This document shows, in pieces, positions 56,338 to 64,000 of a DNA stretch of 64,000 nt. Origin of the DNA: Erythrobacter sp. HL-111 (GTDB lineage Bacteria; Pseudomonadota; Alphaproteobacteria; Sphingomonadales; Sphingomonadaceae); assembly GCF_900105095.1 (NCBI RefSeq), contig NZ_LT629743.1:1-64000 (forward strand). Reading direction: 5' to 3'. The notes below the pieces were generated by a model. It did no database searches. It saw only the letters and a list, made by a program, of their open reading frames with translations, and was not told the DNA's origin. Each line of letters starts with the position of its first letter. Position 1 is the stretch's first letter. Made by a program: the position numbers and the translations under genes.

Positions 56338-57990
56338 TCAGGCGGCGGGCAGGCGCAGGCGCAGGCACGCGCCGCCCCGGCCGTCCGGGCGGGCCTCGGC
56401 GCGCAGCGTGCCGTCATGCGCCTCCGCGATGGTGCGCGCGATGGCGAGGCCGAGGCCGGAATGGTTTCCGAAATCCTCCTGCTCGGGCCGGACCGAGTGG
56501 AAGCGCTGGAACACCTTGTCGCGCGCGTCCTCGGGGATGCCGGGGCCGTAGTCGCACACGGTCAGGGTGACCCATTCGCCGTCATTGTCGATCCCGACCT
56601 CGATCGGCGCGTCGGGCGGCGAAAAGGAGACGGCGTTGTCGAGCAGGTTTTCGACCACCCGTTCGAGCCGCGCGCACACGCCCGCGACGATCGGCGCGAA
56701 TCCGTGCGCGACGAGCTCGATCCGGCGGCCCTCGTTTTCGGAGCGGTGTTCGCGGCTGCCGATGATCGCGCGCACGAGATCGGCCAGGTCGATGCGTTCG
56801 AGCGTGGCGCGGCTCATCTCGGCGTCGATCCGGCTTGCGTCCGAGATTTCCGAGACGAGCCGGTCGATCCGGCGCACGTCGTGGGTGGCGATCTGTTCGA
56901 GCTCGCGGCGCAGCCCGGGGTCATCGACGCGGTGCAGCGATTCGATCGCGCTGCGCAGGGACGCGAGCGGGTTCTTGATCTCGTGCGCGACATCGGCGGC
57001 GAAGCTGTCGACCGCGTCGATCCGGTGCCGCAATGCGCCCGTCATGTCCGAGACCGCGCGGGCGAGCAGGCCGATCTCGTCGCGCCTTTCGGGCAGGCGC
57101 GGGACCTCGACCTCGCGCTCGCGCCCGGCGCGCACGCGCATCGCGGCCTTGGCGAGCTGGCGCAGCGGGGTGACGATGGTGCGGGCGAGGAACAGCGAGA
57201 GCAGGATCGAGGCGGCGAGCACGCACAGCACCGCGATGCCCAGCGTCGAGCGTGCGGCGCGCACGCTCTCGGTGATGTCGACCGCGTTGCGAACCGTCAG
57301 CAGGGTGGCTCCGTTGAGGCCGACCGGCGCGGCCGCGGTGATGACCGGCGTCCCGTCGCGCCAGTCGTAGAGGCGCACCTGGCTCACCCCTTCCTCGCGC
57401 GCCTGGGCGAGCTCGGGCCAGGCATCGGCCTCCTGCGCTTCGGGCTCGACATAGTCCTGCACCGGCTCGGCCGCGACGATCGTGTCCACCGTCCGGTCGA
57501 GCCAGCGCGCGAATTGCTGGTCCCAGCTGTCGTCGGTGATGTCGTTGAACTGGAAGGCGGGCTCGGCCAGCGCGAAACTGTCGGCCCACAATCGCCCCTC
57601 GGCGTCGAACATCCGCAGGCGCATGCGCTGTTCCTTGCCGATCTGGACAAGCAGCGCTTCCTGCCGCTCGCGCGTCGCCCCGGCGAGCGCCTCGGCGGTG
57701 ATCTGGGCCTCGATCCGCGCCATCTTGAAGCGTTCGTTGATGAGCTGCGTGCGGTAGCCGTCGAGGTAGAACAGCCCGCCGCCCAGCAGCACCAGCGGCA
57801 GGATGTTGACCACGAGGATGCGCGCGGTCAGCGCGAAACGGCCGGTTGTCGTGAACTGTTCGCCGACGCGCACGCTCGCCGCGCTCTCGCCCGCGCCGCG
57901 CCGCGCGCCCGGGGGCAGGCGGCCAAGCACCCGCGCGGGCGAGGTCATGCGGGTGGCCGCCCTGTGGTCGGACCGGCGGCGGTCAGACAT
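56338..57990 (-). CDS. chvG: ChvG-family sensor histidine kinase
   Basis: 550 residues. Membrane helices near 53-76 and 228-252 enclose a periplasmic sensor of about 150 residues; HAMP, then the HisKA box [20 protein letters not shown] and ATPase motifs [27 protein letters not shown] and [14 protein letters not shown]. ChvG (ExoS/BvrS) senses acidity and envelope state. It overlaps the chvI stop by eight bases, so the pair is co-translated. Confidence 0.93.
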   Translation of the reverse strand: MSDRRRSDHRAATRMTSPARVLGRLPPGARRGAGESAASVRVGEQFTTTGRFALTARILVVNILPLVLLGGGLFYLDGYRTQLINERFKMARIEAQITAEALAGATRERQEALLVQIGKEQRMRLRMFDAEGRLWADSFALAEPAFQFNDITDDSWDQQFARWLDRTVDTIVAAEPVQDYVEPEAQEADAWPELAQAREEGVSQVRLYDWRDGTPVITAAAPVGLNGATLLTVRNAVDITESVRAARSTLGIAVLCVLAASILLSLFLARTIVTPLRQLAKAAMRVRAGREREVEVPRLPERRDEIGLLARAVSDMTGALRHRIDAVDSFAADVAHEIKNPLASLRSAIESLHRVDDPGLRRELEQIATHDVRRIDRLVSEISDASRIDAEMSRATLERIDLADLVRAIIGSREHRSENEGRRIELVAHGFAPIVAGVCARLERVVENLLDNAVSFSPPDAPIEVGIDNDGEWVTLTVCDYGPGIPEDARDKVFQRFHSVRPEQEDFGNHSGLGLAIARTIAEAHDGTLRAEARPDGRGGACLRLRLPAA

Positions 57991-58789
57991 CATTGAAGCT
58001 GTAGCCCGCGCCATAGAGCGTCTCGATCGCGCCGAATTCGGGATCGACGCTGCGGAACTTGCGCCGCATCCGTTTTATGTGGCTGTCGACCGTGCGGTCG
58101 TCGACGAAGACGTCGTCGGGATAGGCCGCGTCCATCAACTGGTTGCGGCTCTTGATGACGCCGGGCCGCGCGGCGAGCGCCTCGAGGATGAGGAACTCGG
58201 TCACGGTCAGGCTGACCGGGCGCTGGTCCCAGGTGACGTGGTGGCGCGCGGGATCCATGAACAGCCGCCCGCGCGCGATGATCGGATGTCCGGGCTCCGC
58301 CTCGCCGCCTTCGCCCCGGCCGCCACGGGCCGGTTCGGCGCGCCTGAGGATCGCCCTGATCCGCGCGATCAGCAGGCGCTGGCTGAAGGGCTTGGAAATG
58401 TAGTCGTCCGCGCCCAGTTCGAGCCCCGCCTCCTCGTCGCCCTCGTCGTCCTTGCTGGTGAGGAAGATCACCGGCAGCGCCGAATGTTCGCGCACGCGCC
58501 GGAGCAGTTCCATCCCGTCCATCTTGGGCATCTTGATGTCGAACACGGCGAGGTCGGGCGGATTGTCCACCAGCGCCTTCAGCGCCGTCTCGCCGTCGGA
58601 ATAGAGCCGGGTGACGAAGCCTTCGGCCTGGAGCGCGATCGAGACCGTGGTGAGGATGTTGCGATCATCGTCGACCAGCGCGATCGCCGCGCCGCTGCGC
58701 GGGGCGGCAGCCGTCCCGACTTCGCCGGCGTCGGCGGGGCGCGGGGTGCCGGCCGGGCTGTGGCCGACCTCGTCATGGCTGCTCGACAT
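57983..58789 (-). CDS. chvI: ChvI-family response regulator
   Basis: 268 residues. An Ala/Gly-rich tail of about 35 residues precedes the receiver: [20 protein letters not shown], phospho-acceptor in [14 protein letters not shown], and the lysine in [10 protein letters not shown]. The C-terminal OmpR-type winged helix includes [17 protein letters not shown] and [18 protein letters not shown]. It controls envelope, motility and metabolism genes with ChvG. Confidence 0.94.
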   Translation of the reverse strand: MSSSHDEVGHSPAGTPRPADAGEVGTAAAPRSGAAIALVDDDRNILTTVSIALQAEGFVTRLYSDGETALKALVDNPPDLAVFDIKMPKMDGMELLRRVREHSALPVIFLTSKDDEGDEEAGLELGADDYISKPFSQRLLIARIRAILRRAEPARGGRGEGGEAEPGHPIIARGRLFMDPARHHVTWDQRPVSLTVTEFLILEALAARPGVIKSRNQLMDAAYPDDVFVDDRTVDSHIKRMRRKFRSVDPEFGAIETLYGAGYSFNDV

Positions 58790-59139
58790 CGGGTCCTTCC
58801 TTTCGAGCCCGCGCGGCCCCGGCTGGCGAGCGCCGTCACGGGCTCTCGCAGGGCTGCTCGGCGGGCATCGGGCCTTTGCCTGATTAGCGCGGGCGCCCGG
58901 CCAAGACAACGCCGCCGGGCGGGCGCACCGTGCGGCGCGGCGCTTTGCGCGGCCCGCCGGGCGGGCCGGCGCAGCCCGGTTTGACGGAGCGGCGAGGCGC
59001 CCCTATGCCGAATGGCGCAAGGGGGGCCGGACCGCACCGAGTCGCTTCGCCGTCGCGGAGAGCGAGGGGCGCCTGCCGGTCCTCATGCCATGCAAGGACC
59101 CGTCCGCACCAGCGCGTTCCCGTTCAGGAGACCCAGAAG
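58790..59139. other. Divergent intergenic region between chvI and pckA
   Basis: 350 bases without a gene, very GC-rich with several imperfect hairpins (for example the CCGGGCGGGC repeats near 58915 and 58965). It must hold both the chvI and pckA promoters. I see no clear -35/-10 pair or operator. Confidence 0.5.
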
Positions 59140-60747
59140 TTGACCCCGCTCGCTTTTCCGCTTGCCGGCCAGGGCATCGAAACCTCGGCCGAAATCCGTC
59201 CCAACCTCGGCACTCCTGAACTCGTCGAAGCGGCGATTGCTTCGGGCGAGGGTTCGCTTTCGAAGCACGGGGCGCTGGTCGTCAGGACCGGCGCGCATAC
59301 CGGGCGCAGCGCGAAGGACAAGTTCATCGTCCGCGATGCCGAAACTGCCGACAGCGTGTGGTGGGGCAAGGTCAACGTCCCGATGACGCCCGAACATTTC
59401 GCCGCGCTCAAGGCCGATTTCATGGCTGCGCTGGCCGGGAAGGAACGGCTTTACGTCGCCGACCTGTTCGGCGGCTCGCAGCCCGAACACCGCGTCAACG
59501 TGCGCGTCGTCAACGAGCTTGCCTGGCACAACCTGTTCATCCGCACCCTGCTGGTGCGCCCCACGCGCGAGGAACTGGCCGGGTTCGAACCCGAATACAC
59601 GATCATCGACCTGCCCAGTTTCCGCGCGGACCCGGAACGGCACGGCACCCGCAGCGAGACCGTGATCGCGGTCAATTTCTCCGAGAAGCTGATCCTCATC
59701 GGCGGCACGAAATACGCGGGCGAGATGAAGAAGAGCGTCTTCGGCATCCTCAACTACCTGCTCCCGGCGAGCGGCGTGATGCCGATGCACTGTTCGGCCA
59801 ACATCTCCGCCGACGGCAGGACCAGCGTGTTCTTCGGCCTGTCGGGCACGGGCAAGACCACGCTTTCGGCGGATGCCAGCCGCACCCTTATCGGCGACGA
59901 CGAACATGGCTGGTCGGACACCGCGGTGTTCAATTTCGAAGGCGGCTGCTACGCCAAGATGATCCGCCTTTCCGAAGAGGCCGAGCCGGAAATCTACGCC
60001 ACCACCCGCCGTTTCGGCACCGTGCTCGAAAACGTGGTGATGGACCCCGACACGCGCGAGCTCGATTTCGACGACAACTCGCTCGCCGAGAACACGCGCG
60101 GGGCCTATCCGATCGATTTCATCCCGAACACCAGCAAGGACAATCTCGGCCCGGTGCCGTCGAACGTCGTGATGCTGACCGCCGATGCCTTCGGCGTGCT
60201 GCCTCCGATCGCGCGGCTGACGCCCGAACAGGCGATGTATCACTTCCTGTCGGGCTACACCGCCAAGGTCGCCGGGACCGAGATCGGCGTGACCGAGCCC
60301 GAGGCGACCTTTTCGACCTGTTTCGGTGCGCCGTTCATGCCGCGCCATCCGAGCGTCTACGGCAACCTGTTGAAGGAGCGCATCGCCAAGGGTTCGGTGC
60401 AGTGCTGGCTGATCAACACCGGCTGGACCGGCGGCAAGTACGGCGTGGGCAAGCGGATGCCGATCAAGGCGACCCGCGCGCTGCTCAACGCGGCGCTCGA
60501 CGGGGATCTCGAACACGTCGAGTTCCGGCAGGATCCCAATTTCGGCTTCGACGTGCCGATCTCGGTCCCGGCCCTGTCCGAGGCGGGGATCGAGCAGTCG
60601 ATCCTCGACCCGCGCAGCACCTGGGCGGACAAGGCCGACTACGACGCGACCGCGGCGAAGCTGGTGCGGCTCTTCATCGACAATTTCGCCGAGTTCGAGG
60701 CCCACGTCGACGAAGGCGTGCGCCAGGCGGCTCCGGCCGCGGCCTGA
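59140..60747 (+). CDS. pckA: Phosphoenolpyruvate carboxykinase (ATP)
   Basis: 535 residues from TTG 59140, with GGAG nine bases upstream; no ATG is near in this frame. It makes PEP from oxaloacetate for gluconeogenesis. Visible are the [19 protein letters not shown] segment, the nucleotide P-loop [13 protein letters not shown] near 230-242, [11 protein letters not shown], the IDFIPNTSK and INTGWTGG regions. Divergent from chvI; in relatives ChvI regulates pckA. Confidence 0.97.
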   Translation: MTPLAFPLAGQGIETSAEIRPNLGTPELVEAAIASGEGSLSKHGALVVRTGAHTGRSAKDKFIVRDAETADSVWWGKVNVPMTPEHFAALKADFMAALAGKERLYVADLFGGSQPEHRVNVRVVNELAWHNLFIRTLLVRPTREELAGFEPEYTIIDLPSFRADPERHGTRSETVIAVNFSEKLILIGGTKYAGEMKKSVFGILNYLLPASGVMPMHCSANISADGRTSVFFGLSGTGKTTLSADASRTLIGDDEHGWSDTAVFNFEGGCYAKMIRLSEEAEPEIYATTRRFGTVLENVVMDPDTRELDFDDNSLAENTRGAYPIDFIPNTSKDNLGPVPSNVVMLTADAFGVLPPIARLTPEQAMYHFLSGYTAKVAGTEIGVTEPEATFSTCFGAPFMPRHPSVYGNLLKERIAKGSVQCWLINTGWTGGKYGVGKRMPIKATRALLNAALDGDLEHVEFRQDPNFGFDVPISVPALSEAGIEQSILDPRSTWADKADYDATAAKLVRLFIDNFAEFEAHVDEGVRQAAPAAA

Positions 60748-60854
60748 CCCGCTGCGCCCACCGCCCGCGCGGCGCGGGGCGTCTTTGCGCGGTCATCGAA
60801 GCGTGCCATCATCTCCCCCGCGAATCCCGCGAGGGACTTGAGGGGAGGACAGGT

Positions 60855-61214
60855 ATGAGCGTGCTTGACGGTATCCTGAAGAACATCACCGGTGCGCCCG
60901 ACGACGTGGCGAACCTGGCGAGCAAGGTCGGGATCGACCCCGCGCTCGCGGAAAAGGCGATCGCGGTGCTCGGCCAGACCCACCAGATGGATGGCGACAC
61001 GGTCGAACTGGCCTCGGCGCGGACCGGGCTCGACACCGGCGTCCTGTCGCAGATCGTCGCGGCGGTCGGGGGCGAAGGCTCGCTTTCCGAATTCGCCCGC
61101 ATGGTGCAGGAAGACCCGTCCTCGCTCGTCGACCTGCTCGATTTCGACGGCGACGGCAGTCCGATGGACGACATCGCCGGCCTCGCCAAGGGTCTGTTCG
61201 GCGGGAAGGGCTGA
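60855..61214 (+). CDS. Small DUF937-like protein
   Basis: 119 residues with GGGGAGG seven bases upstream of ATG. Helical repeats (MSVLDGILKNITGAPDDVAN) and a closing acidic DFDGDGSPMDDIAGLAKGLF segment resemble DUF937/YidB-type proteins. The DFDGDG could bind calcium. No signal peptide. Role unknown. Confidence 0.72.
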   Translation: MSVLDGILKNITGAPDDVANLASKVGIDPALAEKAIAVLGQTHQMDGDTVELASARTGLDTGVLSQIVAAVGGEGSLSEFARMVQEDPSSLVDLLDFDGDGSPMDDIAGLAKGLFGGKG

Positions 61215-61237
61215 GGCGGAGCGCGCAGGCCGACCGA

Positions 61238-62935
61238 TCAGAGCAGCTTGCCCTGTTCGGTCCTGTCCTCGCGCCTGGCCTTTTTCTGGCCGGACGTATC
61301 GACCCACGGAATATCGGGCCGCCTGTTCTGGAACAGTTCGGCCAGCGTCAGGATTTGCAGGCGCGGATGGGTGCGCCCGGTATATTCGTTTTCCCACACG
61401 CCGACCGCTGCCGCGTCGCGTTCCATCGCGCGGGTCGGCGGCTGGGCGGTCAGGAACACGCCGAGCGGGGCGTTCTCGCGGTCCATGACCTGCGCCAGTC
61501 GGCCGATATCCTTGACGCCGACCGCGCCGCCCTTGACCTCGACGATGGCCTTTTCGGTCTTTTTGCCGTCGGGCTTGAAATAGATGATGCCGTCGATGCC
61601 GCCATCCGCGCCCTTGCGCCCGCCTTTCCATGGCACGGCTTCGATGATGGAAAGCGCCCATAGCTCGAACTGGTGCTTGTCGCGGCGGGCGAGGTCCTGC
61701 GCGGCGGCGAGCGATTGCGGGCGGCCCTTCACCTCGAATTCGAGGCCGGGGAAGGCTTCGTTCATGCGCTTTTCGATGAGGCCGATGGCGAGGTGGGTCA
61801 CGTCGATCCCGATCCACTTGCGGCCCAGCTTCTCGGCGGCGTGAACGGCGGTGCCGCAGCCGCAGAAGGGATCGAGCACTACGTCGCCCTCGTTTGAGGA
61901 GGCTTCGATAATCCTAGAAAGCAGCCCCACGGGCTTCTGCGTCGGATAAGGCATTTTCTCGCCCCCCGCATCGAGCCACTTCACATCTTCGTCGATTCCC
62001 TCGTCAGTGCCAACGAGGCAGCCTTTTGTCCCCGGCTGATAGGCCCAGATATCTTGGAATAAAGTGCCGTCTGCTGTGTCCAAATACTGCTTGTATCTGG
62101 GCAATGCGCCTGCACTCTTGGGATGCAAGATGAGTCCCTTCTCATCGAGTGCATCCAAGATCGCTGTAAGGGGCAAGCCCGATGGAACCTCGTCTCCAAG
62201 CTTTTTCGGAATTGCCCAATGCCTCCCTCGCGGAGTTGGGTCGTATCCACGCCATGGCTTGCCGCTATCGCCAGTGCGCGTCCCTGCACCGGTAAGAACA
62301 TTCGATTGATACCGACCGCGCTCGTCTACAGACGGAAAGGATTTTTCTACGTAAGCGCGTGACTGCGGCCTCCGTCCGGGATGAAAAGTGAAATCACTCG
62401 ACTTCGAGTAGAAGAGAATGGTGTCGTGGATAGGGCCAAATTGGCGGCTCAGCTTGTTGTGGGCATTTGTTCGCCGCCAAATTATCTCATTTCTGAAATT
62501 GACTGGCCCAAACACCCCATCCAGCAGCAGCTTGAGGTAGTGGCTCGCAGTCGGATCGCAGTGCAGATAGAGCGAACCCGTCGGCTTCAGCACCCGGTGC
62601 AATTCGATCAGCCGCACCGCCATCATGGCGAGATAGGCCATCATGTCGTTCTCGCCGAGAAACCCGCGCATCGCCCGCAGCAATTCGAAGGCATCGGAAT
62701 TGCCGCTTTTCATCACCTCGTCGAAAGCGGCCTCTGCCGTGTCGTTCCAGTGCCACGTATCCTCGAACGCCTCGATCTGGGCGTCGGATTGCTGGCCTTC
62801 CGGCGACTTGAAAAGGATGTTGTAATTGGCGTTCGAATTGAACGGCGGATCGAGATAGATGAGGTCCACGCTCTCATCTGCGATGTGTTCGCGCAGCACA
62901 TCGAAATTGTTGCCGTAATAGAGCGTGTTGGTCAT
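61238..62935 (-). CDS. Beta-class DNA methyltransferase fused to an Mrr-like nuclease domain
   Basis: 565 residues. The methyltransferase has motif IV LIYLDPPFNSN near 26-36, a specificity segment of about 180 residues, then the AdoMet motif DPFCGCGTAVHAAEKLG near 355. A C-terminal domain of about 150 residues has GGIDGIIYF and AIVEVKGGA, the D...ExK pattern of Mrr-type endonucleases (near 448-465). One protein thus carries both restriction activities. The specificity segment (61980-62520) is clearly less GC-rich than the rest, suggesting exchange. ATG 62935 follows AGGGGG. Confidence 0.85.
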   Translation of the reverse strand: MTNTLYYGNNFDVLREHIADESVDLIYLDPPFNSNANYNILFKSPEGQQSDAQIEAFEDTWHWNDTAEAAFDEVMKSGNSDAFELLRAMRGFLGENDMMAYLAMMAVRLIELHRVLKPTGSLYLHCDPTASHYLKLLLDGVFGPVNFRNEIIWRRTNAHNKLSRQFGPIHDTILFYSKSSDFTFHPGRRPQSRAYVEKSFPSVDERGRYQSNVLTGAGTRTGDSGKPWRGYDPTPRGRHWAIPKKLGDEVPSGLPLTAILDALDEKGLILHPKSAGALPRYKQYLDTADGTLFQDIWAYQPGTKGCLVGTDEGIDEDVKWLDAGGEKMPYPTQKPVGLLSRIIEASSNEGDVVLDPFCGCGTAVHAAEKLGRKWIGIDVTHLAIGLIEKRMNEAFPGLEFEVKGRPQSLAAAQDLARRDKHQFELWALSIIEAVPWKGGRKGADGGIDGIIYFKPDGKKTEKAIVEVKGGAVGVKDIGRLAQVMDRENAPLGVFLTAQPPTRAMERDAAAVGVWENEYTGRTHPRLQILTLAELFQNRRPDIPWVDTSGQKKARREDRTEQGKLL

Positions 62936-63039
62936 CGCGTCCCCCTGACCTGTCGCCCGCAAACAGCAGCAAGCGCGCGCCGGGGTCAAGCCGGCATTGG
63001 CGAATCGGGGGGATGCCTCGCCCCGCCCGCAAGAACCCC

Positions 63040-64000
63040 TTACCCGCGCGCGCCCGCGATATAGCGGCTGACGGTGTTCTCGACCACGTTCAGCGGCGCG
63101 TTCCCGCCCATGATGACGGCGGTGTTGAACGCCTTCATGTCATAGGCACCGCCCAGTTCCCGCTGCGCCCGCGCGCGCTGGCGGACGATCTCGGAATGGC
63201 CGACCTTGTAGCCGCAGGCCTGCCCCGGCCAGCTGCAATAGCGATCGACTTCGGAGGCGACTTCCTCGGGCTTCGACCCGTTCTCCTCGACGAAGAAGCG
63301 GCGGCCTTCCTCGCGGGTCCAGCGCTTGGCGTGGAGGCCCGTGTCCACCACCAGCCGGCACGCGCGGAAGGCGAGGCTTTGCAGGTAGCCCAATCGCCCG
63401 ACCTTGAAATCGTCGTAGGCGCCCAGTTCGTCCGCGAGCTGTTCGCCGTAGAGCGCCCAGCCTTCGGAAAAGGCATTGAAGGCGAGGATCGATCGGATCA
63501 GCGGCAGGCGGTTCGAGAATTCGCCCTCCCACACGTGGCCGGGGATCGTCTCGTGGAAGGTGAGGTCGGCCAGGTCGTACTTGCGGTGAAGGTCGGTGGT
63601 GCGAAGGTTGATCCACATCCGGCTGGGGATGGTCCCGTCCTTGCTGCCCGCCCCGCCATAGGCCCCCGGCGCGCCCGGTTCCTCGGCCAGCGGCAGGCGG
63701 CGCACTTCGAGGTTGGGATCGACCAGTTGCGTGAAGGCGCGCGGCATCTGCGCGGTGATCCAGTCGATCCTCTCGCGGATGAAGGCCATGATCTCGGCCC
63801 GCCCCGGATCGCCCGGCGCGAACTGGTAGCGCGGATCCTGCGAAAGCGCCTGCATCCGCTCCCCGACCGAACCCTTGGTGTAGCCGATCTCGCGCAGGAT
63901 CGGGTCCATCTTCCCGTGCAGTTCGGCCAGCTCCTCGCGGCCCTGGCGGTGGATCTCGTCCGGCGAGAGGTTCGTGGTGGTCGAGGCGCGGATCGCCCAG
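63040..64000 (-). CDS. DUF885-family protein (putative zinc peptidase), 5' end outside window
   Basis: The frame stays open to the window edge, about 320 codons seen. The zinc-peptidase-like HETIPGH near the middle and the downstream FSEGWALYGEQLADELG, with the likely third ligand glutamate, match DUF885 proteins. These are usually exported and of unknown substrate. Codons upstream of ATG 63907 continue in the same frame (RASTTTNLSPDEIHRQG), so that ATG is internal. Confidence 0.9.
   Translation of the reverse strand, partial: WAIRASTTTNLSPDEIHRQGREELAELHGKMDPILREIGYTKGSVGERMQALSQDPRYQFAPGDPGRAEIMAFIRERIDWITAQMPRAFTQLVDPNLEVRRLPLAEEPGAPGAYGGAGSKDGTIPSRMWINLRTTDLHRKYDLADLTFHETIPGHVWEGEFSNRLPLIRSILAFNAFSEGWALYGEQLADELGAYDDFKVGRLGYLQSLAFRACRLVVDTGLHAKRWTREEGRRFFVEENGSKPEEVASEVDRYCSWPGQACGYKVGHSEIVRQRARAQRELGGAYDMKAFNTAVIMGGNAPLNVVENTVSRYIAGARG

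Overview
This window is high-GC alphaproteobacterial chromosome, most likely Sphingomonadales, family Erythrobacteraceae. That placement is an inference from the proteins and from the gene order pckA / chvI-chvG-hprK-EIIA(Man)-rapZ-HPr, not from a database search. The window splits into a mobile left third (1-20607) and an ordinary housekeeping chromosome (20608-64000).

Region 1 (1-20607) is a genomic island or mobilizable element lying against the 3' end of a tRNA-Thr gene. It carries mobilization genes (mobC, mobA), a PaeR7I/XhoI-like restriction-modification pair whose methylase is shattered by frameshifts, a hipBA toxin-antitoxin pair with three operator-like boxes, the antirestriction gene ardA, an XRE regulator divergent from a three-gene membrane/VWA operon that I do not recognise, and a serine recombinase whose C-terminal codons run into the tRNA gene. 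The island is full of insertion sequences: five nearly identical IS1380-family copies (1656-1659 bp) and one IS3-family element. The IS3 element sits exactly at the ardA start codon (5-bp duplication CTCAT) and is itself split in its right terminal repeat by two tandem IS1380 copies. Another IS1380 copy (duplication CTAA) breaks the recombinase, so the island has probably lost its own integration and excision function. Single-base indels cluster between about 1400 and 5050.

Region 2 (20608-41549) is housekeeping: tRNA-Thr, rarA, a PadR regulator, a glycosyltransferase, serC-serA (serine synthesis), hisZ and a RidA-family gene, a secreted esterase, purA, an L,D-transpeptidase-like lipoprotein, a winged-helix regulator with a LexA-type box in its promoter, a siroheme-synthase N-terminal protein, lysA-lptM-argH, a TlpA-like thioredoxin, tRNA-Val, a Gly/Glu-repeat lipoprotein and an asparaginase.

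Region 3 (41550-46359) is a second, nested insertion. An IS427-type IS5-family element (duplication CTAG) entered codons 4-5 of an MFS transporter gene and was then split by an IS21-family element (8-bp duplication CCGCAAGG). The right end of the IS5-family element supplies a new in-frame ATG, so the transporter ORF remains open.

Region 4 (46360-64000) holds translation and repair genes (truA, fmt, recR, def, rmuC, a SpoU-type RNA methyltransferase), a Cys-rich four-helix copper-protein candidate, the nitrogen-PTS/ChvG-ChvI/pckA module that links carbon and envelope signalling, a DUF937-like small protein, a one-polypeptide DNA methyltransferase-nuclease fusion with a low-GC specificity segment, and the C-terminal part of a DUF885 protein cut by the window edge.
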